NCBI RefSeq assembly: GCF_026410195.1
Contig: NZ_JAPMLM010000068.1
Location: 625,001 to 689,000 of the forward strand
Direction of reading: 5' to 3'
DNA: 64,000 nt
From: Xanthomarina sp. F2636L
GTDB taxonomy: Bacteria > Bacteroidota > Bacteroidia > Flavobacteriales > Flavobacteriaceae
The notes below the pieces were generated by a model, which saw nothing but the letters and a program-made list of their open reading frames with translations, was not told the DNA's origin and ran no database searches. A program made the translations under genes and the position numbers. Shown here piece after piece: positions 54,199 to 62,666 of the stretch (its first letter is position 1; the number at the start of each line of letters is the position of its first letter).

Positions 54199-54963
54199 TT
54201 AAAATTCTTCCTTTAGTTTTAACTTAGCTTCTTGATAGCCCATTTCAAAAATTTCTTGGATATGTTTTTTAGAAAATACTTCATAATTTCCTAAATCTTT
54301 AGGGGCAATAAATACATGGCAATCTTTAAATTTTCCTTCAGAAGCATTTACCCGAGAAATTCGGTATGCACGTTCTAACACAGATTTGGTGCTTTTTAAA
54401 CCTTCTGTTGAAGTTTCTACAAGTGAATTTAAATAGACTCCAATTATTTTATCGCAATAAACTTGTAGGGGTTCAATTGGAAAGTTGTTGGTAACCCCGC
54501 CATCGCATAGAAAGAGTTCTTTATAAGAAACAGGTGCAAAAACACCAGGTACTGAAGAGGAAGCAATAATAGGTTTTATGATGTTTCCTTTATGAAAAAA
54601 ATGTGTTTTACCATCCAATAAGTCTGTAGTAGCAATATACATTGGAATTTTTAAGCTCTCAAAACTGTCGGCTTCCAAATATGTTTTTAGCGTATTTTCA
54701 AACTTAGTTCCATCAATTAATCCGGGCTTTAATATGGTGTAGTTACTCAGGGAAAAAAGTTCGGTTTTAGTAAAAAAATCGAAAATATCTTGCCATGAAT
54801 AACCAGCTGCATATAATGATCCTACAATAGCTCCAGCGCTAGTTCCAGAAATATAATTAGGTTTTATCCCTAATTCTTCCATAGCTTTTAAAACACCTAT
54901 ATGAGCGAGGCCTCTATAGCCACCACCCGATAAAACAAGTCCAATAGTATTAGATTTTTCCAA
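54199..54963 (-). CDS. patatin-like phospholipase (RssA type)
   Basis: 254 residues. Oxyanion loop GGGYRG (13-18), nucleophile Ser42 in GTSAG, and partner Asp154 in LCDGGVTNNFP: the complete patatin Ser-Asp dyad. No signal peptide; the short RssA-like form acts on cytoplasmic or inner-membrane lipids in related proteins. The start is TTG 54963 with an in-frame stop just upstream, so no ATG is available. Confidence 0.9.
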   Translation of the reverse strand: MEKSNTIGLVLSGGGYRGLAHIGVLKAMEELGIKPNYISGTSAGAIVGSLYAAGYSWQDIFDFFTKTELFSLSNYTILKPGLIDGTKFENTLKTYLEADSFESLKIPMYIATTDLLDGKTHFFHKGNIIKPIIASSSVPGVFAPVSYKELFLCDGGVTNNFPIEPLQVYCDKIIGVYLNSLVETSTEGLKSTKSVLERAYRISRVNASEGKFKDCHVFIAPKDLGNYEVFSKKHIQEIFEMGYQEAKLKLKEEF

Positions 54964-55004
54964 GAGTCTTTTTTTTTATAAAATTTAAATAATGCCTAAA
55001 TTTC

Positions 55005-55340
55005 TCAATACATCAAATGCTGTTTTGATTTATTTTTCCAACCAGCTTGATTTTCATATTCGACAAAAAATATTTTTAAATCGGCTTGATTTTGATAATC
55101 TACATAATAGATGGTCTTTTTAGCCTGATTCTCATAATCTGTAAAAAACCATTTTCCATCATTTTTTCCAGCTTGATTGGCGTACTTCACTTTATAAACC
55201 TTTAAGTCTGCCTGATTCTCATAATCCACAACAAATACTTTTACATCTGCTTGATTGGCATATTGCACTGAGAATACTTTTTGAGCTGAACAATTAAATC
55301 CGAAGCATACAACAAAAAATAATGGAATAAGTAATTTCAT
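55005..55340 (-). CDS. short repeat protein resembling the 7(1) septoil knot family
   Basis: 111 residues. Signal peptide MKLLIPLFFVVCFGFNCSAQ. The rest is six near-copies of a 13-residue unit (V/I)-(F/Y)-x-V-x-Y-x-NQAD-x-K, for example VFVVDYENQADLK and IYYVDYQNQADLK, with one insertion GKNDGKW. The alternating aromatic/valine strand and NQA turn resemble the small repeat proteins called DUF6150 or 7(1) septoil knot domain proteins. Recognition is from memory of the repeat pattern, so the family name is tentative; function unknown. Confidence 0.65.
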   Translation of the reverse strand: MKLLIPLFFVVCFGFNCSAQKVFSVQYANQADVKVFVVDYENQADLKVYKVKYANQAGKNDGKWFFTDYENQAKKTIYYVDYQNQADLKIFFVEYENQAGWKNKSKQHLMY

Positions 55341-55413
55341 AAAAGGTCTTTAAAAAAGCTTGTTTAAATATACAAAAATAAGGTTTGATTGCACATTGTT
55401 CATTTTTACACAC

Positions 55414-55454
55414 AAAAAAACATCTAGCTAAATTTAAAAGTAGCTAGATGTTTT
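55414..55454 (-). terminator. Rho-independent terminator of the DUF1254 cluster
   Basis: AAAACATCTAGCTA/TAGCTAGATGTTTT hairpin with 10-base loop, followed on the minus strand by T residues, 25 bp after the last DUF1254 stop. Confidence 0.88.
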
Positions 55455-55478
55455 ATAATTTATTTCTATAAATACTTG

Positions 55479-57074
55479 TTATTTAACCAACTCAAAATCT
55501 CCTGGTTGCCAAGTTTTGTCAAACCAAGGCTGGAGCGGCCCGTAAAGTCTAAATACTGCAAAGAATCCTTTTCCTGGAACCGATTGCAACCAATTGGCCT
55601 CTTTGCCTTCTGGCGCATTATTTTTGGGACCAATATATAAAGTTACCGACCCATCCTCATTTTTCACCAAGGGTGATCTTTGACTGCTCACACTTGGAAG
55701 TGGCTGGCTTGTTTGCAATTCAGAACGTGTTTGCGGATCGTACATTACCACAGACCAAAAATCCTTAGCCGGCGCATCTGCCGGGATGTTGAGCGTGTAA
55801 TTTTGATCTCCTTTCAGATAGTTTCCTTTTGAATCAACAAAAGCTATTGCGTATTGTGAACCCACACCCACCATTTCCAAGACCATAGCAGGAGTGTTTA
55901 CGGTTGCTGCATAGAAAAAACGTGTTCTGGCATCTAAATAACGACCTCCTCTTCCTTTGTCTTTAAGCCATTCGTAGCTTCCGCCAATAAATCCGGATTC
56001 CCAATGGCCCGTTTCAAAAATGTTAGCCTCTTTTTCTCTTGATCTAAATACAATAGCTCGCGCAGTGGCGTTACCTACCTCAACGGCATCGGTTAAAATA
56101 GCCTTCATTCTCTCATCTGGATTAAATTGCTTTCCTTTTTCGATACCAATACTGGCAAATAACCCGAGTAATTCTGGCTCTAAAAAGGTTGAAGGTTCAC
56201 GTTGAATTACTTCGTTTAATTCTGCATAAAAATCGTAATTATTTGCATGGATAGTATTGAATTTCTTACCTGATCCACTAATAAACTCCATTGCTGGCGG
56301 ATTGTCTTTATCCTTCAATGGATAAACTTTCAAACCTTCACGAAACATTTTGGCCGATGCATCTGGTTTTCCATCAACTAAAAAGCCTCTTAAAATAAGC
56401 CAATTCACATAACTCGTTGATTTCGCAACGAAGTAACCGTCAGGTATATCACCATCATAATCTGGTGGAAGGATAAGATACTTACCCCCCTTACCTTTGT
56501 CAGGTCCAGGAAAACCCATATCTACCACAAATCTAAAAAAGGCATCATCTACAGTACCTGGTCCACATCCTGCAGGTATTTCTACAACTGTAGGTCCATC
56601 TGCTTGCAGGTCGAGAAAACCGGAAGCATAGACTGTACTGGTATTTCCTGTCAACAATAATGGGTTTGAATCCAATAGTTTATCAAATAGTATAATTTGG
56701 TTTGATTTTTTGGCTCCTAATTCCTGAGAACCTAATAGAAAACCTTCTATTGAAGTAGCTGGGATTCCATTTAAGAATGTTTCGACACCTCTCATAAAAT
56801 CAAGATTATCGTAAACTTTTTGTGTACTTTCTTCCGATGGCATGCCATCATAGAAGTTTAAAGTTCCAATGCGTGTATCTACTACATCAGGCGTTAATAT
56901 TTTAGCAGGAACATCTGTATTATATTTCGATTTTATATCATCTATAGAATTGGTTTCCATAGCTTTTTCTTCTGTCTGGTTTTCAGCCTTTGCTTCTTCG
57001 TTTTTCTGTTGACAGCCTGTTGCCATGAGTAGAATTACGCTAAATGTGATTGGTAATGTGTGTTTTAATTTCAT
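55479..57074 (-). CDS. DUF1254/DUF1214 domain lipoprotein (copy 3)
   Basis: 531 residues. Lipoprotein signal ending LLMATGCQQK (Cys21), then an acidic linker. DUF1254 region about 60-200 (LNFYDGMPSEESTQKVYDNL, in part; NTSTVYASGFLDLQADGPTVVEIP, in part; GPDKGKGGKYLILPPDYDGD) and DUF1214 region about 400-525 (DFWSVVMYDPQTRSELQ, SLQPWFDKTWQPGDF-like end). These proteins are widespread but lack a known reaction. It is the last of three tandem paralogues. Confidence 0.88.
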   Translation of the reverse strand: MKLKHTLPITFSVILLMATGCQQKNEEAKAENQTEEKAMETNSIDDIKSKYNTDVPAKILTPDVVDTRIGTLNFYDGMPSEESTQKVYDNLDFMRGVETFLNGIPATSIEGFLLGSQELGAKKSNQIILFDKLLDSNPLLLTGNTSTVYASGFLDLQADGPTVVEIPAGCGPGTVDDAFFRFVVDMGFPGPDKGKGGKYLILPPDYDGDIPDGYFVAKSTSYVNWLILRGFLVDGKPDASAKMFREGLKVYPLKDKDNPPAMEFISGSGKKFNTIHANNYDFYAELNEVIQREPSTFLEPELLGLFASIGIEKGKQFNPDERMKAILTDAVEVGNATARAIVFRSREKEANIFETGHWESGFIGGSYEWLKDKGRGGRYLDARTRFFYAATVNTPAMVLEMVGVGSQYAIAFVDSKGNYLKGDQNYTLNIPADAPAKDFWSVVMYDPQTRSELQTSQPLPSVSSQRSPLVKNEDGSVTLYIGPKNNAPEGKEANWLQSVPGKGFFAVFRLYGPLQPWFDKTWQPGDFELVK

Positions 57075-57102
57075 TGATATGTAATTTTAATGTCTATTTC
57101 GA

Positions 57103-58629
57103 CTATTCTTTAACTTCCATAACTTCACTTGGCCTCCAAGTTTTGTTAATCCATGGCTCCATTGGTCCATACATTCTTAAAAGCATAAACCAGCTTTTGC
57201 CGGGTACCGTTTGCAACCAGTTTCCCTCTTTTCCTTTTGGTGCTTCTGGCGCAAAATAAAGATCGGACGAACCATCTTCGTTTTGCACAAAACCTTTTGT
57301 TTGGCTACCTACAGTTGGGAACAATTGACTGGTTTGCAATTGACAACGCGTTTGTGTGTCGTAAAGCGTCACAGCCCAGAAATCTTTAACAGGTACATTT
57401 GGTGGCAAATGCAACTTGTAAGTCTTAGATCCGTCAAATACAAGGTCGTTGTTGTCCAACATACTCAATGCATAATCAGAGCCAGCACCAGCGCGTGTTA
57501 CAGCCATTGCCGGGGTTACGCCACCTGCATTGTAGTAGAAAAATGCACGCGCATCTAAATCCATGATACCGTCTTTTTGGAAAGTAGTGTTTTTGTTTGC
57601 ATACCCCATTGTCCAATTGAGGCCAGAACCCGGGTAAATCTCCACACCGGGAATACGGGGCGCATAAGAAATGGCACGACCAGCAGCATTTCCTAAAGTT
57701 GCGGCCTCGGTTAGTAGCTTTTTCATTCTCGCATCGGGACTGAAAGGCTTTCCTTTTACAATTCCGATTGCAGCCAGTTCGCCACGAACCTCAGCGTTAA
57801 TGGCTTCAATAGGCTCTCCTTGTACAACGGTGTTTAACATTTCGAAAAACTCCAAATCACTTGGAAAAATAGTCGTGAATGTACGGCCCGACATATTTAC
57901 AAATTCAGTAGCTGCTGGATTGGCTTTATCCTTTAAAGGATAAATTTTCAATCCTTTTTTGAAGTTATCTGATGCGGCTTCCAATCCATTTTTTATAGAT
58001 CCCCTTAAGAAAAGGAAATTCCTATTCGTTGGGGGGCTTAGAATAAAATAACCTTCAGGTGTCTCGCCTTCATATCCCGGAGGTATTACAAGATACTTGC
58101 CGCCTTTTCCTTCGTCGGGACCGGTAATGCCCATATTGCCTACGAAGCGTTGCCATGCATCATCTAAAAATCCCAACATCCCAGGTGGAATTTCAATAAC
58201 CGTTGGTCCGTCTTTTGCCAAATCAGTCCATGTATAGGCATACATAGTAGATGTGTTAGAGGTAATAACTGGCGTACGCGAATCCATTAATTGCTCCCAA
58301 AGCGCGACTTTGTTTGCGCCATCAGCCCCTTGTTCATTTAAGGCTTCCTGAATGCTGTAAATTGAAACGGGACCAATATTATCGAGGTAAACATCTACGC
58401 CACGGGCACGGTCGAGGTAGTCATAAACCAACTCGCTGGTATTCCCAACAGGAACCCCGTCAAAAAATTCCAGATCACCCGCAACAGTTTGCACATTGTC
58501 AGCGATTCCTGCTGCTTTAGTTCTCTTCGCTTCTTGTGCCGAAATCTTTCCGGTTTGTGCATAACTTGACATCATTGTGAATGCACCAATAAGTGCTAAC
58601 GCGAGAATATTAATTGACTTATTTTTCAT
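57103..58629 (-). CDS. DUF1254/DUF1214 domain protein (copy 2)
   Basis: 508 residues. Signal peptide MKNKSINILALALIGAFTMM with SSYAQ, cleaved by signal peptidase I rather than lipidated. Same blocks as its neighbours: DLEFFDGVPVGNTSELVYDY, NTSTMYAYTWTDLAKDGPTV, GPDEGKGGKYLVIPPGYEGE, and a C-terminal VTLYDTQTRCQLQTSQLFPT and MYGPMEPWINKTWRPSEV. Base use looks clearly richer in G and C than in most of the window, a hint of transfer from another genome. Role unknown. Confidence 0.88.
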   Translation of the reverse strand: MKNKSINILALALIGAFTMMSSYAQTGKISAQEAKRTKAAGIADNVQTVAGDLEFFDGVPVGNTSELVYDYLDRARGVDVYLDNIGPVSIYSIQEALNEQGADGANKVALWEQLMDSRTPVITSNTSTMYAYTWTDLAKDGPTVIEIPPGMLGFLDDAWQRFVGNMGITGPDEGKGGKYLVIPPGYEGETPEGYFILSPPTNRNFLFLRGSIKNGLEAASDNFKKGLKIYPLKDKANPAATEFVNMSGRTFTTIFPSDLEFFEMLNTVVQGEPIEAINAEVRGELAAIGIVKGKPFSPDARMKKLLTEAATLGNAAGRAISYAPRIPGVEIYPGSGLNWTMGYANKNTTFQKDGIMDLDARAFFYYNAGGVTPAMAVTRAGAGSDYALSMLDNNDLVFDGSKTYKLHLPPNVPVKDFWAVTLYDTQTRCQLQTSQLFPTVGSQTKGFVQNEDGSSDLYFAPEAPKGKEGNWLQTVPGKSWFMLLRMYGPMEPWINKTWRPSEVMEVKE

Positions 58630-58712
58630 TTTTTTTGTGTTTATTTAATGGTTTGGGAAATATGATTAAACAGTGCCTTTTAGGGTACTTCTTACTTTAT
58701 TTTTAAAATGTA

Positions 58713-60275
58713 TTATTTAACTTCAGTCACTTCACTTGGTCTCCAAGATTTATCTAACCATGGCTCAAGAGGGCCATACATTCTCAAAATGGTAAACCAG
58801 CTTTTTCCCGGAATGGTTTGTAGCCAGTTGTTTTCAAATCCTTCAGGTGCTTCAGGTGCAAAATATACGGTCATAGACCCATCCGCATTTGCTTTAAAAC
58901 CTTCGGTTTGACTACCTACACTCGGTTTTGGCTGGTCGGTTTGCAACATAGACCGTGTTTGGGTATCGTAAATAGTAAATGCCCAGAAGTTGTTTACCGG
59001 CACATTTGGAGGTAAAGTAACTTTGTAGGTTTTAGACCCATCCATTGGTTTTTTATCTGCATCGACAAAAGACATCGCATAATCCGAACCTTTTCCAGGA
59101 ATAGAAACTGCCATGGCTGGTGTTACTACGGTATACACGTAGTAGTAGAAATCTCTTGCATCACTATTCATAGTGTGGCCATCTTTGCCATTGAAGAATA
59201 CATTCTTGTCTAAAAAGGCCATCACCCATGAACTGTTAGAGTCCGGGTAAATTTGAATACCCTCCATGGTGTTTCCGCTACCTTCAACTCTTGGGTACCA
59301 TACATTTGCCCGAGCTGTAGCATTCCCGATGGCTACCGCATCGGTTAGTATTTTTTTCATTCTCTCGTCAGGTGCGAAGGGTTTTCCTTTTTCGATACCA
59401 ATAGAAGCAAACAGACCTCTTGTTTCAGGATTCAGCATTTCTAATGGCTCATACTGAATAATTTCATTTATCTCTTCGTAGAAAGAGTAATCGTTGTGAT
59501 GAACAGTATTAAATGCTTTCTCTGACGAGCTTACAAAATTCATTTCAGGAATATTATCCGCCATTGATAAGGGATATACTTTTACGTTATCTTTTGCCAA
59601 TTTTGCAGCTTTCTCTAAACCATCGGCAATAGACAGGCGCATAAAATTCCACACTTTATAGGTAGAGGATTTTACAACGAAATAACCCGATGGGATATCT
59701 CCTTCATAACCGGGAGGCAGCACTAAAAACTTACCACCTTTACCTTTGTCAGGGCCAAAAACCCCAATGTCGCTGATATACTCAAACCAGGCAGAGTTGA
59801 ATCCACCCAATAATCCCGGAGGAGCTTCAACAACCATAGGGCCGTGTGCTTTTAAATCTAAAGTAGTAGTAACATACAATGTGGACGTGTTACCGGTAAG
59901 GAATATCCCTTTTGAGTCCAGTAATTTGTCCATAATTAATATATCGTTGAATTTTAGATTCGCACCAATTTCTTTTGGCCCATCCATCAAGCCTTTTACA
60001 GATGCACCTTGAATACCTTTCAAAAAGGCATCTACTCCACGCGAGCGGTCCAGATTATCATACACCAATTGCACAGTTTCGGGTGTTGGCGTACCATCGA
60101 AAAAGTTTAGAGTACCAATTGAAGTTTCTACTACATCAGGAGTAGTTATGCCCTCCGGAATCTTAGTAGTTTGCGAGTATGTTCCTTTTTTTTTGTCGTT
60201 ATTTTGTGCGTATCCTGCAGTAACTGTTAAAGCACTTATAAGTATAACGGCGAAGAGATTTATTAGTTTTTTCAT
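58713..60275 (-). CDS. DUF1254/DUF1214 domain protein (copy 1)
   Basis: 520 residues. Signal peptide MKKLINLFAVILISALTVTA with GYAQ. LNFFDGTPTPETVQLVYDNL, NTSTLYVTTTLDLKAHGPMV, GPDKGKGGKFLVLPPGYEGD, then FTIYDTQTRSMLQTDQPKPS and MYGPLEPWLDKSWRPSEV. First of the three tandem copies in reading direction; gaps of 83 and 28 bp and a single terminator at the end suggest one transcript. The family occurs beside sulfatases in several genomes, as here, but no biochemical role is established. Confidence 0.88.
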   Translation of the reverse strand: MKKLINLFAVILISALTVTAGYAQNNDKKKGTYSQTTKIPEGITTPDVVETSIGTLNFFDGTPTPETVQLVYDNLDRSRGVDAFLKGIQGASVKGLMDGPKEIGANLKFNDILIMDKLLDSKGIFLTGNTSTLYVTTTLDLKAHGPMVVEAPPGLLGGFNSAWFEYISDIGVFGPDKGKGGKFLVLPPGYEGDIPSGYFVVKSSTYKVWNFMRLSIADGLEKAAKLAKDNVKVYPLSMADNIPEMNFVSSSEKAFNTVHHNDYSFYEEINEIIQYEPLEMLNPETRGLFASIGIEKGKPFAPDERMKKILTDAVAIGNATARANVWYPRVEGSGNTMEGIQIYPDSNSSWVMAFLDKNVFFNGKDGHTMNSDARDFYYYVYTVVTPAMAVSIPGKGSDYAMSFVDADKKPMDGSKTYKVTLPPNVPVNNFWAFTIYDTQTRSMLQTDQPKPSVGSQTEGFKANADGSMTVYFAPEAPEGFENNWLQTIPGKSWFTILRMYGPLEPWLDKSWRPSEVTEVK

Positions 60276-60394
60276 AATGTTTTTGATATTTACTTGATAA
60301 AATCTTAGTTTTTTTTCTTTTTATTAAATTTAATGCAATTTATTTATTTTTATTCAATATAATAGCCTTCTTATAATAGTTGTTTAAATTATTT

Positions 60395-60616
60395 TTAAGA
60401 GTTATTACTATTCTTTAAAATTTCTTTTAAAATTTCGGCTTCCAACTCTCTCAGTAATTCTTTATATTCTAAAATTTGATCTTCTAATACCATAGATGCA
60501 CATAACATATAATCTGAACATAAATCCCTGAAATTTTCATCAGTTTGAAACAGAAAGTCAATTTTTTCCTCAAAATCTGGAAATAATTGAACAATAGGAA
60601 TCATTTTTTTGTTCAT
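60395..60616 (-). CDS. 73-residue protein of unknown function
   Basis: 73 residues, no signal peptide. The sequence is acidic and helix-prone, with a C-terminal coiled-coil-like stretch (DQILEYKELLRELEAEILKE). Not recognised. It is the first gene after the shared operator/promoter at 60647-60706 and lies 119 bp before the DUF1254 genes, so it may head that transcript. Confidence 0.6.
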   Translation of the reverse strand: MNKKMIPIVQLFPDFEEKIDFLFQTDENFRDLCSDYMLCASMVLEDQILEYKELLRELEAEILKEILKNSNNS

Positions 60617-60646
60617 GAGAAATTAACTTAAATTTTAATAATACTG

Positions 60647-60654
60647 TAAATATA
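60647..60654 (-). promoter_or_regulatory. -7-like box before the 73-residue gene
   Basis: Minus strand TATATTTA, one base off TAnnTTTG, 31 bp before the start codon. Exactly 47 bp from the first base of the shared AACCGTT box, the same distance as at the sulfatase promoter, which supports it as the real box. Confidence 0.5.
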
Positions 60655-60678
60655 AATTAGTTAAACATTAATTGTAAG

Positions 60679-60706
60679 TGTTACACGGTTACTTAACGGT
60701 TAAATG
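60679..60706 (-). promoter_or_regulatory. shared operator, copy A (DUF1254 side)
   Basis: On the minus strand CATTTAACCGTTAAGTAAC then CGTGTAACA. The 14-base core AACCGTTAAGTAAC is identical to copy B at 62573-62601, and flanking bases agree well. Arms ACCGTT/AACCGT form an imperfect inverted repeat. Position upstream of the -33 region fits an activator site. Confidence 0.6.
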
Positions 60707-60804
60707 TAATTAAGAATAATTACATACCACTATTGTAGTTGAGGTGGTATCTAGTTTAAATACGAGAAGTGATATTTTTTAAAAACGGTTATTTAGGAAA
60801 AAGG

Positions 60805-62418
60805 CTAATCCAAATTAACTCCAGCTTTTTTAGCTCCTTGAATAATATTATTAACCAAAGACTTATCGAGCAGAAAAGCTTCTAAGGTTGGATAAAGATT
60901 TTTCATAATTTCTGAAAATTCTTTATTTAATATTTTAACATCCTCTTGAGCTTCCTTAAGCAAACCTAATTGGGCTTTGGCAGATGCTTTTGTCAGAGAG
61001 GCAACAAAGACATCTACGGTTTCTATTTTATTAGCATATTCAAGTGCTTTTTGATAATTTCCTTTTTGATAATACACTAAGAAAAAACCAAAATAAAACC
61101 ACCAAGGGCAATGGGGATTAAGAGATAAAGATTGTGTAAGTAATACTTCAGCACGTCCATACTCCCCTGCACAAGCCAAATTAAACCCAACACCTCCCAT
61201 TAACGAAACTGAATAAGGATTTAGCGTTAAAGTATATTCTAAGGCTTTAACGGCTTCTTCTTTATTTTGTAAATAAACTTGAAGCCATCCATATTCATGA
61301 TTGGCATGTTGACATCTAGGATCTATTTTTAATGCTTTTTTGGTGAGCTTAAAAGCTGCTTGCACTGGGTCTTTTACAGTTGGGTAACCTAAAGAATGAG
61401 CCAGAACATATAGCTCGGCCAACATAGCTAAACCAGTTGCATAATTTGGGTCGTGACTTATAGCATTTTCTAAAGCCTTTCGAGTTTTTAGATAAGTCTC
61501 TTCTGAATAGTTCATGTGGAAGTAGTAATTCCAAAAAGCAGCATCAAAAGAGTTTAAATTAGAAGCAAGTGGCTCAATAAATCTAGAGTTTTCATGAATA
61601 ATGAATCCATAGTACCCACCCAATACCGAGCAAACATTTTCCACAATCTGATCCTGAATGTTTATTAGGTTATCAATATTTAAAGGATAATTGTATGTTT
61701 TGGACCAAACTTGCATGCCATTCATGGTTTTCAAAAGTTCTACATTTACCCAAATTTTATCAGATGAACGTTTAACCGAGCCAGAAATGATATAATGCAC
61801 ACCTAAATCTGAACCAATAATTCGAATATCTTCAGGGTTGGTGGCATACTTTCGGGTAGAATGATGAGCAATTACAGCAATATCTTCAAACCTACTAAAG
61901 AGTCTGGTAAGCTCTTCCCCAAAGCCGTCAACAAAGAACTTATAGTCGTTATCGGGACATAAATTTCTAAAAGGAAGAACCGCAAGAGTAAGTTTTGAAC
62001 GTGAAAATACAGTTGGTGTTTTTACTGACTTTGTTTCTATTTTTGGCTTTTTGATTAAATGCGTTCTAAACACTGGTACATACGTCCCTTTAACTACTTC
62101 AATTTTTATAACATCTGCAACCCCAGAAGTGGTATAATATTCGTTTAGTAATCTTCTAAGTCGCCCAGCGTGTATCCTTACAATGGCATCAATTTGTGGA
62201 TTAAAATCTACCGATTTACCCAAAGCATTCACAGCAATGGTATATTCTTTTAAACCTTCGGTATTGCCTTTTAACGTTTCTTCAACAATAAACTTTAAAA
62301 AACTCGATAAAACAGAAGAACGCGAAAATAAATCACTTGATAAAATCGTATCCAATTCCTGCAATATTTCCTTCTTCGAGAATTCTAATTTCGCACTATT
62401 GTCTGGCAGTTTGGTCAT
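60805..62418 (-). CDS. probable regulator with N-terminal DNA-binding-like domain, TolB-like domain and TPRs
   Basis: 537 residues, no signal peptide. The first 118 residues (ILSSDLFSRSSVLSSFLKFI, LKEYTIAVNALGKSVDFNPQ, IDAIVRIHAGRLRRLLNEYY, GTYVPVF) match a domain that opens many adenylate-cyclase-like/TPR regulators and is thought to be winged-helix-like. A TolB/FlgO-like segment follows (about 140-280: LTLAVLPFRNL, FFVDGFGEELTRLF, YIISGSVKRSSDKIWVNVEL), then TPR-like repeats (about 290-500). I infer a transcription regulator for the flanking sulfatase and DUF1254 genes, whose promoters share a box. Confidence 0.7.
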   Translation of the reverse strand: MTKLPDNSAKLEFSKKEILQELDTILSSDLFSRSSVLSSFLKFIVEETLKGNTEGLKEYTIAVNALGKSVDFNPQIDAIVRIHAGRLRRLLNEYYTTSGVADVIKIEVVKGTYVPVFRTHLIKKPKIETKSVKTPTVFSRSKLTLAVLPFRNLCPDNDYKFFVDGFGEELTRLFSRFEDIAVIAHHSTRKYATNPEDIRIIGSDLGVHYIISGSVKRSSDKIWVNVELLKTMNGMQVWSKTYNYPLNIDNLINIQDQIVENVCSVLGGYYGFIIHENSRFIEPLASNLNSFDAAFWNYYFHMNYSEETYLKTRKALENAISHDPNYATGLAMLAELYVLAHSLGYPTVKDPVQAAFKLTKKALKIDPRCQHANHEYGWLQVYLQNKEEAVKALEYTLTLNPYSVSLMGGVGFNLACAGEYGRAEVLLTQSLSLNPHCPWWFYFGFFLVYYQKGNYQKALEYANKIETVDVFVASLTKASAKAQLGLLKEAQEDVKILNKEFSEIMKNLYPTLEAFLLDKSLVNNIIQGAKKAGVNLD

Positions 62419-62572
62419 GATATAAAATTAACAAAAAAAAGTAATGAATGTAATACAATTACATTAAAAAATTAACATGCTTTTTTCGTTAATCAAAAAC
62501 AGAAAAAAACATTCCCTATTATCTTGTTTTCATCAAAAAAACAAGTTCTTTTATAACCTTATTTTATTTTAC

Positions 62573-62601
62573 CATGTAACCGTTAAGTAACGGTATGTAA
62601 C
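62573..62601 (+). promoter_or_regulatory. shared operator, copy B (sulfatase side)
   Basis: CATGTAACCGTTAAGTAAC then GGTATGTAAC. ACCGTT/AACGGT is a perfect inverted repeat with a 4-bp spacer. AACCGTT starts at 62578, exactly 47 bp before the -7 box at 62625; copy A has the same 47-bp distance and the same orientation towards its own promoter. Confidence 0.6.
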
Positions 62602-62624
62602 TTATATAATATATGGATTCTGCT

Positions 62625-62632
62625 TATTTTTG
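62625..62632 (+). promoter_or_regulatory. -7 box of sulfatase promoter
   Basis: TATTTTTG, exact TAnnTTTG, 34 bp before the ATG at 62667. Confidence 0.6.
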
Positions 62633-62666
62633 GTTTATGATACTAATTTTCTAAAAGGCTAATCCT

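Noticed and set aside
60724-60750. ATACCAC/GTGGTAT inverted repeat after the regulator gene
   Set aside because: Not called a terminator: the loop is 13 bases and no T run follows on either strand. It could still be a weak RNA hairpin.
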